Shown here: positions 7,684 through 16,178 of the stretch, piece by piece | Layout of the letters: each line of letters starts with the position of its first letter | Numbering within the stretch: the stretch's first letter is position 1 | Assembly (NCBI RefSeq): GCF_000758585.1 | Contig: NZ_CP009281.1 | Coordinates: 3,224,001-3,288,000 of the forward strand | Source: Paenibacillus sp. FSL R5-0345 | GTDB lineage: Bacteria; Bacillota; Bacilli; Paenibacillales; Paenibacillaceae | Length of the DNA stretch: 64,000 bases | Direction of reading: 5' to 3' | The notes under the pieces: generated by a model | Databases searched by the model: none | What the model was told of the DNA's origin: nothing | Seen by the model: the letters and a program-made list of their open reading frames with translations, nothing else | Program-made: the position numbers and the translations under genes

Positions 7684-7950
7684 ATGAAATATGTAAATGC
7701 AGATACAGTCTTCCCTATAGAGTTACTACAAGAAATACAGAAATATATAAACGGTGGTATGGTCTACGTTCCAAAGCCTGAAGAATTACATGTAAAATGG
7801 GGTGAGAAGTCAGGGAGTAGAAAATATTTGGAATCAAGAAATATTGAGATCTGCCTGAGGTTTGCTGCTGGTGCAACCGTCGACCAGCTCTCAGGTGAAT
7901 ACTGTCTTTCTAAAGATAGTATTAAGAAAATTGTTTATACTAAAAAATAG
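7684..7950 (+). CDS. CD3324-family small helix-turn-helix protein, copy 2
   Basis: An 88-residue protein differing from the copy at 3118-3384 at 10 positions, with the same start context (GTTTAAGGAG, then ATGAAATATG). It keeps the YVPKPEE..VKWGEKSGSR signature and the C-terminal helix-turn-helix-like segment. The substitutions are mostly conservative, which suggests both copies are under selection. It is separated from the tRNA genes by a terminator, so it probably has its own weak promoter in the 7640-7680 region. The regulatory target is unknown. Confidence 0.8.
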   Translation: MKYVNADTVFPIELLQEIQKYINGGMVYVPKPEELHVKWGEKSGSRKYLESRNIEICLRFAAGATVDQLSGEYCLSKDSIKKIVYTKK

Positions 7951-7978
7951 CCGGTCAACCGAAGGGTTGACCGGCTAT
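7948..7978. terminator. Bidirectional terminator
   Basis: A perfect 13-bp stem (TAGCCGGTCAACC/GGTTGACCGGCTA) with a GAAG loop overlaps the stop codon of the CD3324-family gene. It lies between convergent genes and likely serves both. Confidence 0.8.
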
Positions 7979-7995
7979 TACATTTATTTGAGACG

Positions 7996-8637
7996 TTAAC
8001 TCGCAAATATATGCTTACCAATTTTTAAGTTCTGAGGACGAGTCCAGATCCATGCACTAGTAGCTGTATCTGGATTGAAATAATAGATCGAATTGTTTGT
8101 TGGGTCCCAACCTCGGACAGCATCAAGAGCAGCTAAATAGGCAGTCCGGTTTGGAGTAAGCCAGTATTGACCGTCAGATACGGCTGTAAATGCGCCTTTT
8201 TGAAATACAACGTTTTTAATATTGTCTGGGAATTGACTAGATTGTATGCGATTCATAACTACAGCACCAACTGCGACTTGTCCTTTATAAGGCTCACCAC
8301 GCGATTCACTGTAGATTACTTTCGCCAAAATATCCATTTCCTCAATATTAAGCGTGTATTTTTTTAGAGCATTCCAAGTTTTTGTACCAGTAACTCCATC
8401 GGCACTTAATCCGTAGGCCTTTTGAAATTTAGCAACGGCAGCTTTCGTTTGTGATCCATATACACCATCTAAAGGATGAGTATAGAAATTCAGAGTTTTT
8501 AATCGATACTGAAGATCCCACACATCTCCAGAAGAGCTCCCTACGGTTAATATCGGAGCAGCACTAGCAGAACCGATCATAGTAGCCATACTTACCAGAC
8601 CCAAAAGAAGCAATAAAGTGAATATTTTAGTCTTCAT
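7996..8637 (-). CDS. SleB-type spore cortex-lytic / cell wall hydrolase
   Basis: A 213-residue secreted protein. Signal peptide at residues 1-26 (ends SASA), a peptidoglycan-binding type 1 domain at about 30-92 (GVYGSQTKAAVAKFQKAYGL), then a hydrolase_2 (SleB/CwlJ) catalytic domain from about 98. The motif IYSESRGEPYKGQVAVGAV contains the conserved Glu of the family, followed by NRIQSSQFPD. These enzymes are lytic transglycosylases that degrade cortex peptidoglycan during germination; shorter paralogs also act in vegetative walls. It is shorter than typical SleB proteins (about 270-300). A near-consensus ribosome binding site (AAAGGAGG) precedes the ATG. The name sleB is withheld because paralogs are common. 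Confidence 0.88.
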   Translation of the reverse strand: MKTKIFTLLLLLGLVSMATMIGSASAAPILTVGSSSGDVWDLQYRLKTLNFYTHPLDGVYGSQTKAAVAKFQKAYGLSADGVTGTKTWNALKKYTLNIEEMDILAKVIYSESRGEPYKGQVAVGAVVMNRIQSSQFPDNIKNVVFQKGAFTAVSDGQYWLTPNRTAYLAALDAVRGWDPTNNSIYYFNPDTATSAWIWTRPQNLKIGKHIFAS

Positions 8638-8813
8638 TGTAGTAGCCTCCTTTCAGAAAACATTATAAATAACCTTCAATAACTGAAACAACACTCATTT
8701 ATTGGTAATCTAATAATCCATTGTACATTTTCGAAAATACTTCATTAGGTTTGTGATCCTATGAAATGGGTAAATAAATAATCAGAGGCACATCAACTTC
8801 GGAGGTTTTATAT

Positions 8814-9347
8814 ATGAAAAAGCAATTATATCTATTCATAATCGTAGCCGCACTCACTCTAAGCGCATGTGGTAATGATAATAGTTATGGCAATAAGATA
8901 ATGGAAAATTCCTCACACTCTAGTTCAAGTGACATACCCGAAAATTTGAAGGTGTCAGAGAATCCTACTTTTAAAATAGGAAGTAAAGCGATTCTCCAAG
9001 CGGACCATATGGAAGGTATGAAGGGGGCTACTGCAACAATAGTTGGAGCTTTTGACACCACAGCGTATATCGTTTCTTATAGACCTACAACAGGCGGATT
9101 TCCAGTTACAAATCACAAGTGGATTATTCATGAAGAAATCAGAAAAGCAGCTGACAAACCCTATGAATCAGGCTCAGAAGTCGTAATGGAAGCTGACCAT
9201 ATGAAAGATATGAAAGGTGCAACGGCTCAAATTAACTCAGCTGAACATACTACGGTATATATGATTGATTACACACCTACTACGGGTGGAGATAAAGTGA
9301 AAAATCATAAATGGGTAACGGAAGATGAGCTTTCAGCAATAAAGTAA
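8814..9347 (+). CDS. YdhK-like lipoprotein with two DUF1541 repeats
   Basis: A 177-residue lipoprotein with the lipobox LSAC at residues 16-19, so it is anchored outside the membrane. A Ser/Asn-rich spacer is followed by two tandem repeats of about 60 residues, each with the pattern G(S)xxxxxADHMxxMKGATA..YxxxYxPTTGGxxVxNHKW. This is the DUF1541 arrangement found in B. subtilis YdhK. The His/Met-rich repeat (ADHM..MKG) suggests metal or copper handling, but that is inference. GGAGG precedes the ATG. It is divergent from the SleB-type gene. Confidence 0.88.
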   Translation: MKKQLYLFIIVAALTLSACGNDNSYGNKIMENSSHSSSSDIPENLKVSENPTFKIGSKAILQADHMEGMKGATATIVGAFDTTAYIVSYRPTTGGFPVTNHKWIIHEEIRKAADKPYESGSEVVMEADHMKDMKGATAQINSAEHTTVYMIDYTPTTGGDKVKNHKWVTEDELSAIK

Positions 9348-9381
9348 CTAATAGAAATTAAGCTCTAAAGTAATGAAAAAT

Positions 9382-9445
9382 GATCAAGGTAGGAACAGTC
9401 ATGGACTTTGTTAAAGTTCTAGGCTGCTCCTACCTTTTTGATTGC
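9382..9445 (+). terminator. Terminator after the YdhK-like gene
   Basis: Long arms ATCAAGGTAGGAACAG and CTGCTCCTACCTTTTTGAT form a stem with a central loop of about 28 nt and a T run. Confidence 0.7.
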
Positions 9446-9549
9446 TTCTTTTATTGGTAGTGAAGTGTTAAAATATCTTTATAAAGCACTGCTATACAAA
9501 ATATACCATTTTAATTGATATTTTCTTAGAAGGTAGGAGCGTGATTGAA

Positions 9550-10533
9550 ATGCCTAACTGGCAGGTGAAATTCGATGAAGAAATGCTTAAACAAGCTGCA
9601 CAACAGATTCAAGTCGATTGGACAACGATTAAGTATATTGGTGGTTTTGAAAATGTTGTCTATAGCTTTCCAAAAGATGATCATGAATATATTTTACGTG
9701 TAACACATCAGTCTCATCAGGAGCAGGAGATGGTCATCTCTGAACTTGACTTTATGGACCATCTTGCAAAACATGGCGTGCAACTGGCTCGCCCCATTCC
9801 CTTTCAGGATGGCAGCTTGGTACAAACGCTATTCAAAGATGAGGAAAGATTTATGATCTGTGTAATGGAGAAAGCACCAGGTGGTCATGTTAATGCTTCC
9901 GATCCCAATTGGGGAACGGAGCTTTTTGAGCAATGGGGTGAGGTAACAGGAAGAATGCATGCTTTAACTCTGCAATACAATCCGGAGACTGTTCTGGCAA
10001 GACCACATCAGGGTAAGCTAGATTTTGACTTTGCTAACTTTGGTACTGTTGAACAGCAGCTTTTTGAAAAGTTGCTTCAAATAAATGATCGGATTAACCA
10101 GTTGCCGCGGAATCGAGAAGGCTATGGACTATGTCACCGTGATTTGCATCAGGGTAATTTCTTCGTGCATGAGGGGCAGATCACCGTGTTTGATTTTGAT
10201 GATTGCGGATACGACTATATGGTGCATGATATTGCCATTGCCGTTTATTATTCGACCATCTTTGGAGATTGGCGAAAACCGGAGGTAGAGCAGAGTAGAA
10301 CTTCTAGTCTTGCGGCAGCCATGCTGACGTCTTTTATGAAAGGGTATAATCGAGAGTATGCACTCGACAATAAATGGCTAGAAGAGCTCCCGCTCTTTAT
10401 TGAGAAGCGCCGACTGGAATTAGTGCTTTTGTTATTTCAAGAGTTTTCGGAGTCACAGCGTGAGCAGGATAGAGAGTGGCTTGCCCGTAATATTCAGGAT
10501 GCCCTAAATGACAAAGCTTGTTTAGAGCTTTAA
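9550..10533 (+). CDS. APH-type phosphotransferase (kinase-like)
   Basis: A 327-residue kinase-fold protein of the aminoglycoside phosphotransferase/choline kinase group. The catalytic loop CHRDLHQGNFF (Brenner motif) is followed by the metal-binding VFDFDDCGYDYMVHD. The N-lobe has an unusual GGFENVVYSF nucleotide-binding turn. It resembles SrkA/homoserine-kinase-like proteins; the substrate could be a small alcohol, amino alcohol or protein serine. The ATG at 9550 is chosen since AAGGTAGGAG ends 10 nt upstream; the GTG at 9541 is only 1 nt from it. It is monocistronic. Confidence 0.85.
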   Translation: MPNWQVKFDEEMLKQAAQQIQVDWTTIKYIGGFENVVYSFPKDDHEYILRVTHQSHQEQEMVISELDFMDHLAKHGVQLARPIPFQDGSLVQTLFKDEERFMICVMEKAPGGHVNASDPNWGTELFEQWGEVTGRMHALTLQYNPETVLARPHQGKLDFDFANFGTVEQQLFEKLLQINDRINQLPRNREGYGLCHRDLHQGNFFVHEGQITVFDFDDCGYDYMVHDIAIAVYYSTIFGDWRKPEVEQSRTSSLAAAMLTSFMKGYNREYALDNKWLEELPLFIEKRRLELVLLLFQEFSESQREQDREWLARNIQDALNDKACLEL

Positions 10534-10608
10534 TAAATCCCTTTGAGTAGTTTTTAATATATTTAGAATAGATAATGAGGATATATCATATAAAAAAGGA
10601 GCATTTAT

Positions 10609-11670
10609 TTGAACCTAGCAACTCCTGTAACACCTATTCAACTTATGCAAGTACTTCTAAACGTTTCTGTGATCCGCCCTGTTTTTATTTGGGGGGCACC
10701 TGGTATTGGAAAGTCTTCTCTTGTAGAAGCTTTTGCTGATCAGGTGGGTCTTCCATGTGTTTCTCTTCTGGGTTCTCAACTAGCACCGGAAGACATCATT
10801 GGGGTACCTCAAATCGTTAACGGCAAGAGCCAATTTTGTCCTCCGAAAATGATTGCTCGGGACGAACCGTATTGCTTGTTCTTAGACGAGCTTAATGCCT
10901 GTTCTCAAGAGGTGCAAAAAGCTTTTTATAGTCTTATCCACGAACGCCGCATCGGCGATTATCACCTACCTGAGGGCTCTATAGTAATAGGAGCTGGTAA
11001 CCGTGCACAAGATAGTGCAATTGTTAAACCTATGTCTTCCGCGCTTATCAATCGGATGTTCCATATACAGCTAAATGTATCTTTTCAGAATTGGATCTCT
11101 TGGGCATATGATAATAGCATTCATCCTATGGTTATTGAATATCTGGAATTGCGTCCCGATCATCTGTGGAGTGCACCTCCAAAGACTGAAGAGCCTTTCT
11201 CCACGCCACGCTCTTGGCATATGCTTAGTGATGCACTACATGAGTTTGGGGATGATATAAATGTGGATACCGTGGGGATTTTAGCGAATGGTTCACTGAC
11301 AACTTCTCACGCCACACAATTCAGGGCTTTTTATAAAAATCTAACTGGAAAATATGAACTTAATCAAATTATTGATGGTAAATCCTCATTTCCAACGGCT
11401 CCAGAAGATCGGGATCTCCTGTATTTCCTAGCGCAATCCTTGCGAGCCCAGATTATTAAAGAACTCCCTCCGATTAAAGATAACGTACGAGATGGACATC
11501 GCCAATTTGCACACACTGTTAAAAAACTGATTAAAGACCTGTCAGTAATTAGCTTTGAAATTGCACAGCTAGTAGTTGCTAAGCAGGAGCAAAGTGATAA
11601 TATTCCAGATTGGTTAATGGTTGAAATTGTGCGTGATTTACCACGTCTTGCAATAAAAGATAGGGGGTAA
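10609..11670 (+). CDS. MoxR-type AAA+ ATPase
   Basis: A 353-residue AAA+ ATPase. Walker A is WGAPGIGKSS (G29-S37) and Walker B is CLFLDELNA; a sensor-1-like region GAGNRAQDS follows. These features match the dynein-related (AAA_5) group. Such ATPases act as chaperones or remodellers and are usually encoded beside a VWA-domain partner, as here, with the next gene starting 2 nt after this stop codon. The TTG start is supported by AAAGGAG 7 nt upstream. The client is unknown. Related pairs insert metals or activate enzyme complexes. Confidence 0.9.
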   Translation: MNLATPVTPIQLMQVLLNVSVIRPVFIWGAPGIGKSSLVEAFADQVGLPCVSLLGSQLAPEDIIGVPQIVNGKSQFCPPKMIARDEPYCLFLDELNACSQEVQKAFYSLIHERRIGDYHLPEGSIVIGAGNRAQDSAIVKPMSSALINRMFHIQLNVSFQNWISWAYDNSIHPMVIEYLELRPDHLWSAPPKTEEPFSTPRSWHMLSDALHEFGDDINVDTVGILANGSLTTSHATQFRAFYKNLTGKYELNQIIDGKSSFPTAPEDRDLLYFLAQSLRAQIIKELPPIKDNVRDGHRQFAHTVKKLIKDLSVISFEIAQLVVAKQEQSDNIPDWLMVEIVRDLPRLAIKDRG

Positions 11671-11672
11671 AT

Positions 11673-13472
11673 ATGGCTAAAAAGACAACTCCAGAAAACC
11701 CCGCTTTGAAAAATTTTAATGAGGCATGTTCGTTAATCGCGGATCATCCTATTTTTGCACCGTTATCTGTTCGAGCTTCGATTATCCATAATGAAAATAG
11801 TCCCTATCCTGAAAACGGCTGGGCAATTGTCACTAATAACGGTTATATTTACACTCATCCTAAACGGCGTGGTGAGGTTGCTGAATGGATGTACGTTTTG
11901 GCACATTGTTTTCTTCATTTAGGACTTGGGCATTTAAAGATTAAAGAGAATCAAGTGGCGTGGAACGTTGCATGTGATGTGTACATAGCAAAGTTTTTAA
12001 ATGACTTGAAGTTTGGGAAAGTACCCGCAGATATGGAGTCGCGAATTAATCTTACAATTAAAGATGAACAACAGCTTTACGAGCAATTTATGATAAAAGG
12101 AATTCCGGACAACTCCAGATATTTTGGCACTGCGGGTGTTTCAAAGCTGGACATGAATGTTCGAGATACCACCAAAAGATACTGGGGAAAAGCACCAGAT
12201 TGGGAAGCCTATCTTGCTTATGGGTTATCGAATGCTGTGACGAATGCAGTAAGTGTTGCTGGAGGACACGCTAATACTATTAGTGACCCTGCACTTTCAT
12301 TAACAGCTCCACAACGTGCAAAACGATGGTTCATGGACAGATATCCTTTATTAGGTGCGCTTGCCGCCGGCTTTGAGATTATAGAAGATCCAGCGATATG
12401 TCGGCGATTAGATATTTCCATAGCTGCCATTGACGTTGTTGATCGCAAAATATTTATGAACCCTGCAGCCGGACTAAACGATGAGGAGTGTATTTTCGTG
12501 ATGGCGCATGAGCTTCTGCATGCGGGGCTTCAGCATCACGAGCGATGTCTTGGTCGAGATCATTATCTTTGGAATGTGGCTTGTGACTACGTAATAAATC
12601 TTTGGCTAATAGAAATGAGTGTAGGGGAGTATCCGCGAATTGGACTCTTATTAGATCCTGAGCTTAAAGGTTTATCTGCTGAAACGATTTATGATCGTAT
12701 GGTCGGAGATATCCGCACTTATAAGAAACTGGCAACCTTGAGAGGCAACGGACTCGGTGATATTTTAGATAACGGTTCATCTAGTTTTTGGGATGTGAGA
12801 GAAGGACAAACGCTTGATGATTTTTGTAAGAATGCTATGCAACAAGGACTTATGTATCATGAAGAGCAAAGCCGCGGTCTTTTGCCATCAGGACTAGTTG
12901 AAGAGATTAGAGCGCTGGGCCAGCCACCTATTAAATGGGATGTAGAGCTTGCTCGTTGGTTTGATCATTATTTCTCACCGCTTGAGAAGACCAGATCTTA
13001 TTCACGAATTAGCAGACGTCAATCTTCTACGCCTGATATCCCTCGACCACAGTGGGTTCATAGCGGCGCTGCAGATGATGGCCGTACTTTTGGAGTTATT
13101 TTAGATACCTCAGGCTCAATGGATAAAAAGCTTCTGGCCAAAGCATTAGGGGCCATTTCAAGTTATGCGCAGGCTCGTGATGTTCCTTTTGCACGGATTA
13201 TATTTTGTGATGCTTGTCCTTATGATGCAGGTTTCATGCCCCCCGAGGCTATCGCAGATCGAGTACAAGTGAAGGGAAGAGGGGGAACGATCTTACAACC
13301 AGCTATTGATTTGATTCAACAAGCTGAGGATTTTCCGAAAAAAGGACCGCTTCTAATTATTACAGATGGTTATTGTGACAAGCTGACCATTAAAAGAGAC
13401 CATGCTTATATTTTGCCAAAGGGAAATGACTTACCTTTCTCACCCAAAGGACCTGTATTCAGAATTAACTAA
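11673..13472 (+). CDS. VWA / metallopeptidase-like protein (DUF2201 type), duplicated peptidase module
   Basis: A 599-residue cytoplasmic protein, partner of the MoxR-type ATPase. The C-terminus is a VWA-like domain with an intact MIDAS: DTSGS from D478, then GGT and TDG. The middle holds a zinc-peptidase-like motif MAHELLHAGLQHH (H279, E280, H283), followed by a WNVACDYVI segment. About 200 residues earlier the same layout recurs as LAHCFLHLGLGHL (H78-H82) followed by WNVACDVYI. There Cys replaces the catalytic Glu. The protein therefore contains an inactive and an apparently active copy of one module. Peptidase activity is not proven. The pair likely forms a remodelling complex. Confidence 0.88.
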   Translation: MAKKTTPENPALKNFNEACSLIADHPIFAPLSVRASIIHNENSPYPENGWAIVTNNGYIYTHPKRRGEVAEWMYVLAHCFLHLGLGHLKIKENQVAWNVACDVYIAKFLNDLKFGKVPADMESRINLTIKDEQQLYEQFMIKGIPDNSRYFGTAGVSKLDMNVRDTTKRYWGKAPDWEAYLAYGLSNAVTNAVSVAGGHANTISDPALSLTAPQRAKRWFMDRYPLLGALAAGFEIIEDPAICRRLDISIAAIDVVDRKIFMNPAAGLNDEECIFVMAHELLHAGLQHHERCLGRDHYLWNVACDYVINLWLIEMSVGEYPRIGLLLDPELKGLSAETIYDRMVGDIRTYKKLATLRGNGLGDILDNGSSSFWDVREGQTLDDFCKNAMQQGLMYHEEQSRGLLPSGLVEEIRALGQPPIKWDVELARWFDHYFSPLEKTRSYSRISRRQSSTPDIPRPQWVHSGAADDGRTFGVILDTSGSMDKKLLAKALGAISSYAQARDVPFARIIFCDACPYDAGFMPPEAIADRVQVKGRGGTILQPAIDLIQQAEDFPKKGPLLIITDGYCDKLTIKRDHAYILPKGNDLPFSPKGPVFRIN

Positions 13473-13511
13473 GGTAGAAGATCTTAGAAATGATTAGAGG
13501 GAGTAACCGAT

Positions 13512-13866
13512 ATGACAACCCCAAAACATATTCTTTCCGCAGCTACCGTTGTATTCAATGATCAGGGAGGCCAAAGAAGAATCGGGTATTGATATAGAGA
13601 TTAATAAGTTCTGCGGCGTCTTTAAAAATGTAGATCGATCTATTTGCGCTACATTATTTCTGGGTAAAGCTATCGGTGGTGAGCCTGCTACTAGTTCCGA
13701 AAGCTTGGATGTGGGTTTTTTTTCAATAGAACAAGCGATGGATATGCTCACATGGAAAAACCTCAGATTGCGGCTAGAGTATTGTTTAAATGATGATGCG
13801 CAGCCGTTTTACGTAGAATTACGGGGCACAGAAGTTGAAAAAATTATTATTACACATCTGAGTTAA
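13512..13866 (+). pseudogene. Nudix hydrolase gene with internal deletion
   Basis: An N-terminal fragment (MTTPKHILSAATVVFNDQG, ATG 13512, ribosome binding site AGAGGGAG) is joined out of frame at about 13563-13570 to REAKEESGIDIEINKFCGVF and the rest of a Nudix protein. The joined part contains only the last half of the Nudix box (REAKEESG). The GX5E half and the strand before it, about 35-40 residues in typical relatives, are missing. The remaining frame can be read from ATG 13558, but a protein without a complete Nudix box should be inactive. The deletion and frame change are visible; the former substrate is unknown. Confidence 0.8.
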
Positions 13867-14011
13867 TGTAGGGAGCACAATGGACAAGTGTTTCGATCAA
13901 CAAAGATTCATTTTTTTTATTTTATAACATTTTCAGTTGATTACAGAACTTTTCATACGTTTACAGCGTCTTACTTATGAACGATAAATCGACGGTAAGG
14001 ACTGAAACATT

Positions 14012-16069
14012 ATGAAAGACAACACGAAGCTTTTCAGAAATAATATGAGGAGCCAGTCTTCTATACAATCTGTAGGCGGCAGGCGTTATGTGCCAGGAAT
14101 TGATGGTCTAAGGGCTTTATCAGTACTCGCTGTAATCGCATATCATTTGAATCTGAATTGGGCTGAGGGTGGACTTCTCGGCGTTGGAATATTTTTTGTA
14201 ATCTCCGGATATCTCATTACTGACCAAATCATTAGCCAGTGGGAGCGGCACCGAAGGCTGAACCTTGTAGACTTTTGGGTTCGTAGGGCGCGGAGGCTGT
14301 TGCCTGCGATGGCCGTTATGCTTTTTGTGGTTGCCATATGGCTTTTAATTATAGAACCATCAAGATTGTTTGGGCTCAAGGGTGACTTTATGTCTTCCTT
14401 ATTTTATTTCAATAACTGGTGGCTAATATTTCATAATGTTTCCTATTTTGAAAGCTTTGGCCCACCATCTCCTATCGGACATTTATGGTCGCTTTCTATT
14501 GAAGGACAGTTTTATATTCTATGGCCATTAGTTCTCATCATCGTGATGAAAATCGCTCGTCGGCGAGGTAAGCTTATTGCATGGATTATGGCTTGCGCAG
14601 CAGTCTCGGCATTAGCAATGGCATTGATCTACGTACCGGGGACTGACCCAAGTAGAGTGTATTATGGAACGGATACCCGCTTATTTGCGCTTCTCATTGG
14701 AGCAGCACTTGCAGTTGCTTGGCCAAGTCAGAAACTTAATGATAACGTCTCAGAACCGGCTCGGTGTGCGCTTGATATTGTAGGGGGATTAGGACTCATT
14801 CTATTGTTGGTACTTTTTAATCAGGTTAATGAGTTCGATGATTTACTTTACCGTGGTGGGTTTTTAGTGATTTCTTTGATTGCAGCTGTAGTTATTGCCG
14901 TTCTAGCTCATCCTGCTAGCCGTCTGGGATCGATCGTAGGCTGTAAACCTTTGCGTTGGATCGGGCTGCGATCATATAGCTTGTACATATGGCATTTTCC
15001 AGTCATTATCCTTAGCAGTCCGAATGTGAGTACTGAAGAAAGCAGCATGCTTCGGATCATCATTCAGGTAACAGTAAGTTTTCTTCTAGCTGCATTGTCA
15101 TATAAGTATGTGGAGGAGCCCATTCGTCGAGGTTCACTTAAAGAAACATGGAAGAACATCAGTGTAAAACGAAGGGGTGGTCTTCGTCCAGGCTTCTTAA
15201 TGGCTATTATTGCTGTGATTCTTATCCCAATCGCATGCAAAGGTTATTTGTTAAACGCTGGATCGGATACGTCTGCGATCGAATTGGCAGATTTGCAGTA
15301 TGAACAACAACAACTGCAGCAGCAAGAACAACGACTGCAGCAGCAAGAACAACGACTGCAGCAGCAAGAACAACAAGATATGGGAAGAAAGAATGATCCC
15401 GCAGATCATAAAGCGATAGACGAAAATGTAACTGATAAACCATCAATACCAGCCTTGGCAACAGCTACAACTGAACCTGAAGTGAAAAAAGCTGATACCA
15501 AGGTGGGAACTACAAATACAGAAATAGCAAAGCCTGAATCAGAAGTGAAAAAATCTGTTCCTGAAGAAAAGAAACCCGTGGCTGAGAAGAGTCAAGCTGG
15601 AACGGATGTTACGGCCATTGGAGATTCTGTCATTTTGGATGCAGCACCATACCTTTCAGAGGAATTACCTGGCATTTTCATCGAGGGAAAGATCGGTCGG
15701 CAGATGGCTAAAGCTCAGGAGGTAGTGGATCAGCTTAAAGCTCAAGGCCGGCTGGGTAAAAAGGTTATTATCGAGCTTGGGACTAACGGATCCTTTAGTT
15801 CAAAGCAATTACGTAATTTACTGGATTCATTAAGTGATGCAGAGCAGATTTTTTTGGTCAATACACGGGTCCCAAGAAAATGGGAGAATAATGTGAATCA
15901 CAATATTTCAAAAGTTTCCAGTGAATATAGTAATACGACCGTAGTAGACTGGTACTCTGCAAGTGAAGGAAAAGACGATTATTTCTACCAAGATGGTGTA
16001 CATCTTAAACCAGAGGGCTCCAAGTGTTACGCCTCACTTCTTGCGAAAGCCTTGGAAAGTAAGAATTAA
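14012..16069 (+). CDS. OatA-like membrane O-acetyltransferase with C-terminal SGNH domain
   Basis: A 685-residue protein. Residues about 25-385 are an acyltransferase-3 membrane domain with roughly ten helices (motifs GIDGLRALSV, AYHLN, FFVISGYLIT, VRRARRLLPA, SIEGQFYILWP). A further membrane segment (about 400-415) leads to a Gln-rich linker and an Ala/Lys/Glu/Pro-rich stalk. The extracellular SGNH esterase-fold domain starts at AIGDSV (S539) and ends with the DGVHL motif carrying the catalytic Asp and His. This is the layout of OatA, which O-acetylates peptidoglycan muramic acid and gives lysozyme resistance; teichoic acid or polysaccharide modification is an alternative. Its upstream region shares a 12-mer with the ECF sigma gene at 40369. 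Confidence 0.87.
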   Translation: MKDNTKLFRNNMRSQSSIQSVGGRRYVPGIDGLRALSVLAVIAYHLNLNWAEGGLLGVGIFFVISGYLITDQIISQWERHRRLNLVDFWVRRARRLLPAMAVMLFVVAIWLLIIEPSRLFGLKGDFMSSLFYFNNWWLIFHNVSYFESFGPPSPIGHLWSLSIEGQFYILWPLVLIIVMKIARRRGKLIAWIMACAAVSALAMALIYVPGTDPSRVYYGTDTRLFALLIGAALAVAWPSQKLNDNVSEPARCALDIVGGLGLILLLVLFNQVNEFDDLLYRGGFLVISLIAAVVIAVLAHPASRLGSIVGCKPLRWIGLRSYSLYIWHFPVIILSSPNVSTEESSMLRIIIQVTVSFLLAALSYKYVEEPIRRGSLKETWKNISVKRRGGLRPGFLMAIIAVILIPIACKGYLLNAGSDTSAIELADLQYEQQQLQQQEQRLQQQEQRLQQQEQQDMGRKNDPADHKAIDENVTDKPSIPALATATTEPEVKKADTKVGTTNTEIAKPESEVKKSVPEEKKPVAEKSQAGTDVTAIGDSVILDAAPYLSEELPGIFIEGKIGRQMAKAQEVVDQLKAQGRLGKKVIIELGTNGSFSSKQLRNLLDSLSDAEQIFLVNTRVPRKWENNVNHNISKVSSEYSNTTVVDWYSASEGKDDYFYQDGVHLKPEGSKCYASLLAKALESKN
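15314..15376 (+). repeat. Three tandem 21-bp repeats encoding LQQQEQR
   Basis: The unit starting CTGCAGCAGCAAGAACAACG occurs three times in frame (the last two bases of the third differ). It encodes the Gln-rich linker between the membrane and SGNH domains, probably a short coiled coil. Its copy number could vary by slippage. Confidence 0.85.
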
Positions 16070-16104
16070 TTGAATCTCCAAACTTTTTGATATTATATTT
16101 TAAT

Positions 16105-16145
16105 AGACCGGCAAGAGAGTTCTCTCTTTGCCGGTCTTTTTTTCG
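16105..16145 (+). terminator. Terminator after the acyltransferase
   Basis: The stem AGACCGGCAA...TTGCCGGTCT, with an inner GAGAG/CTCTC, is followed by a long T run. Confidence 0.88.
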
Positions 16146-16178
16146 TAAACGAATGATCATTGAAAAGCTAATCAATTC

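Noticed and set aside
15222..15461. Minus-strand frame with VVVLAAA repeats
   Set aside because: It is the antisense of the Gln-rich linker repeats of the acyltransferase gene.
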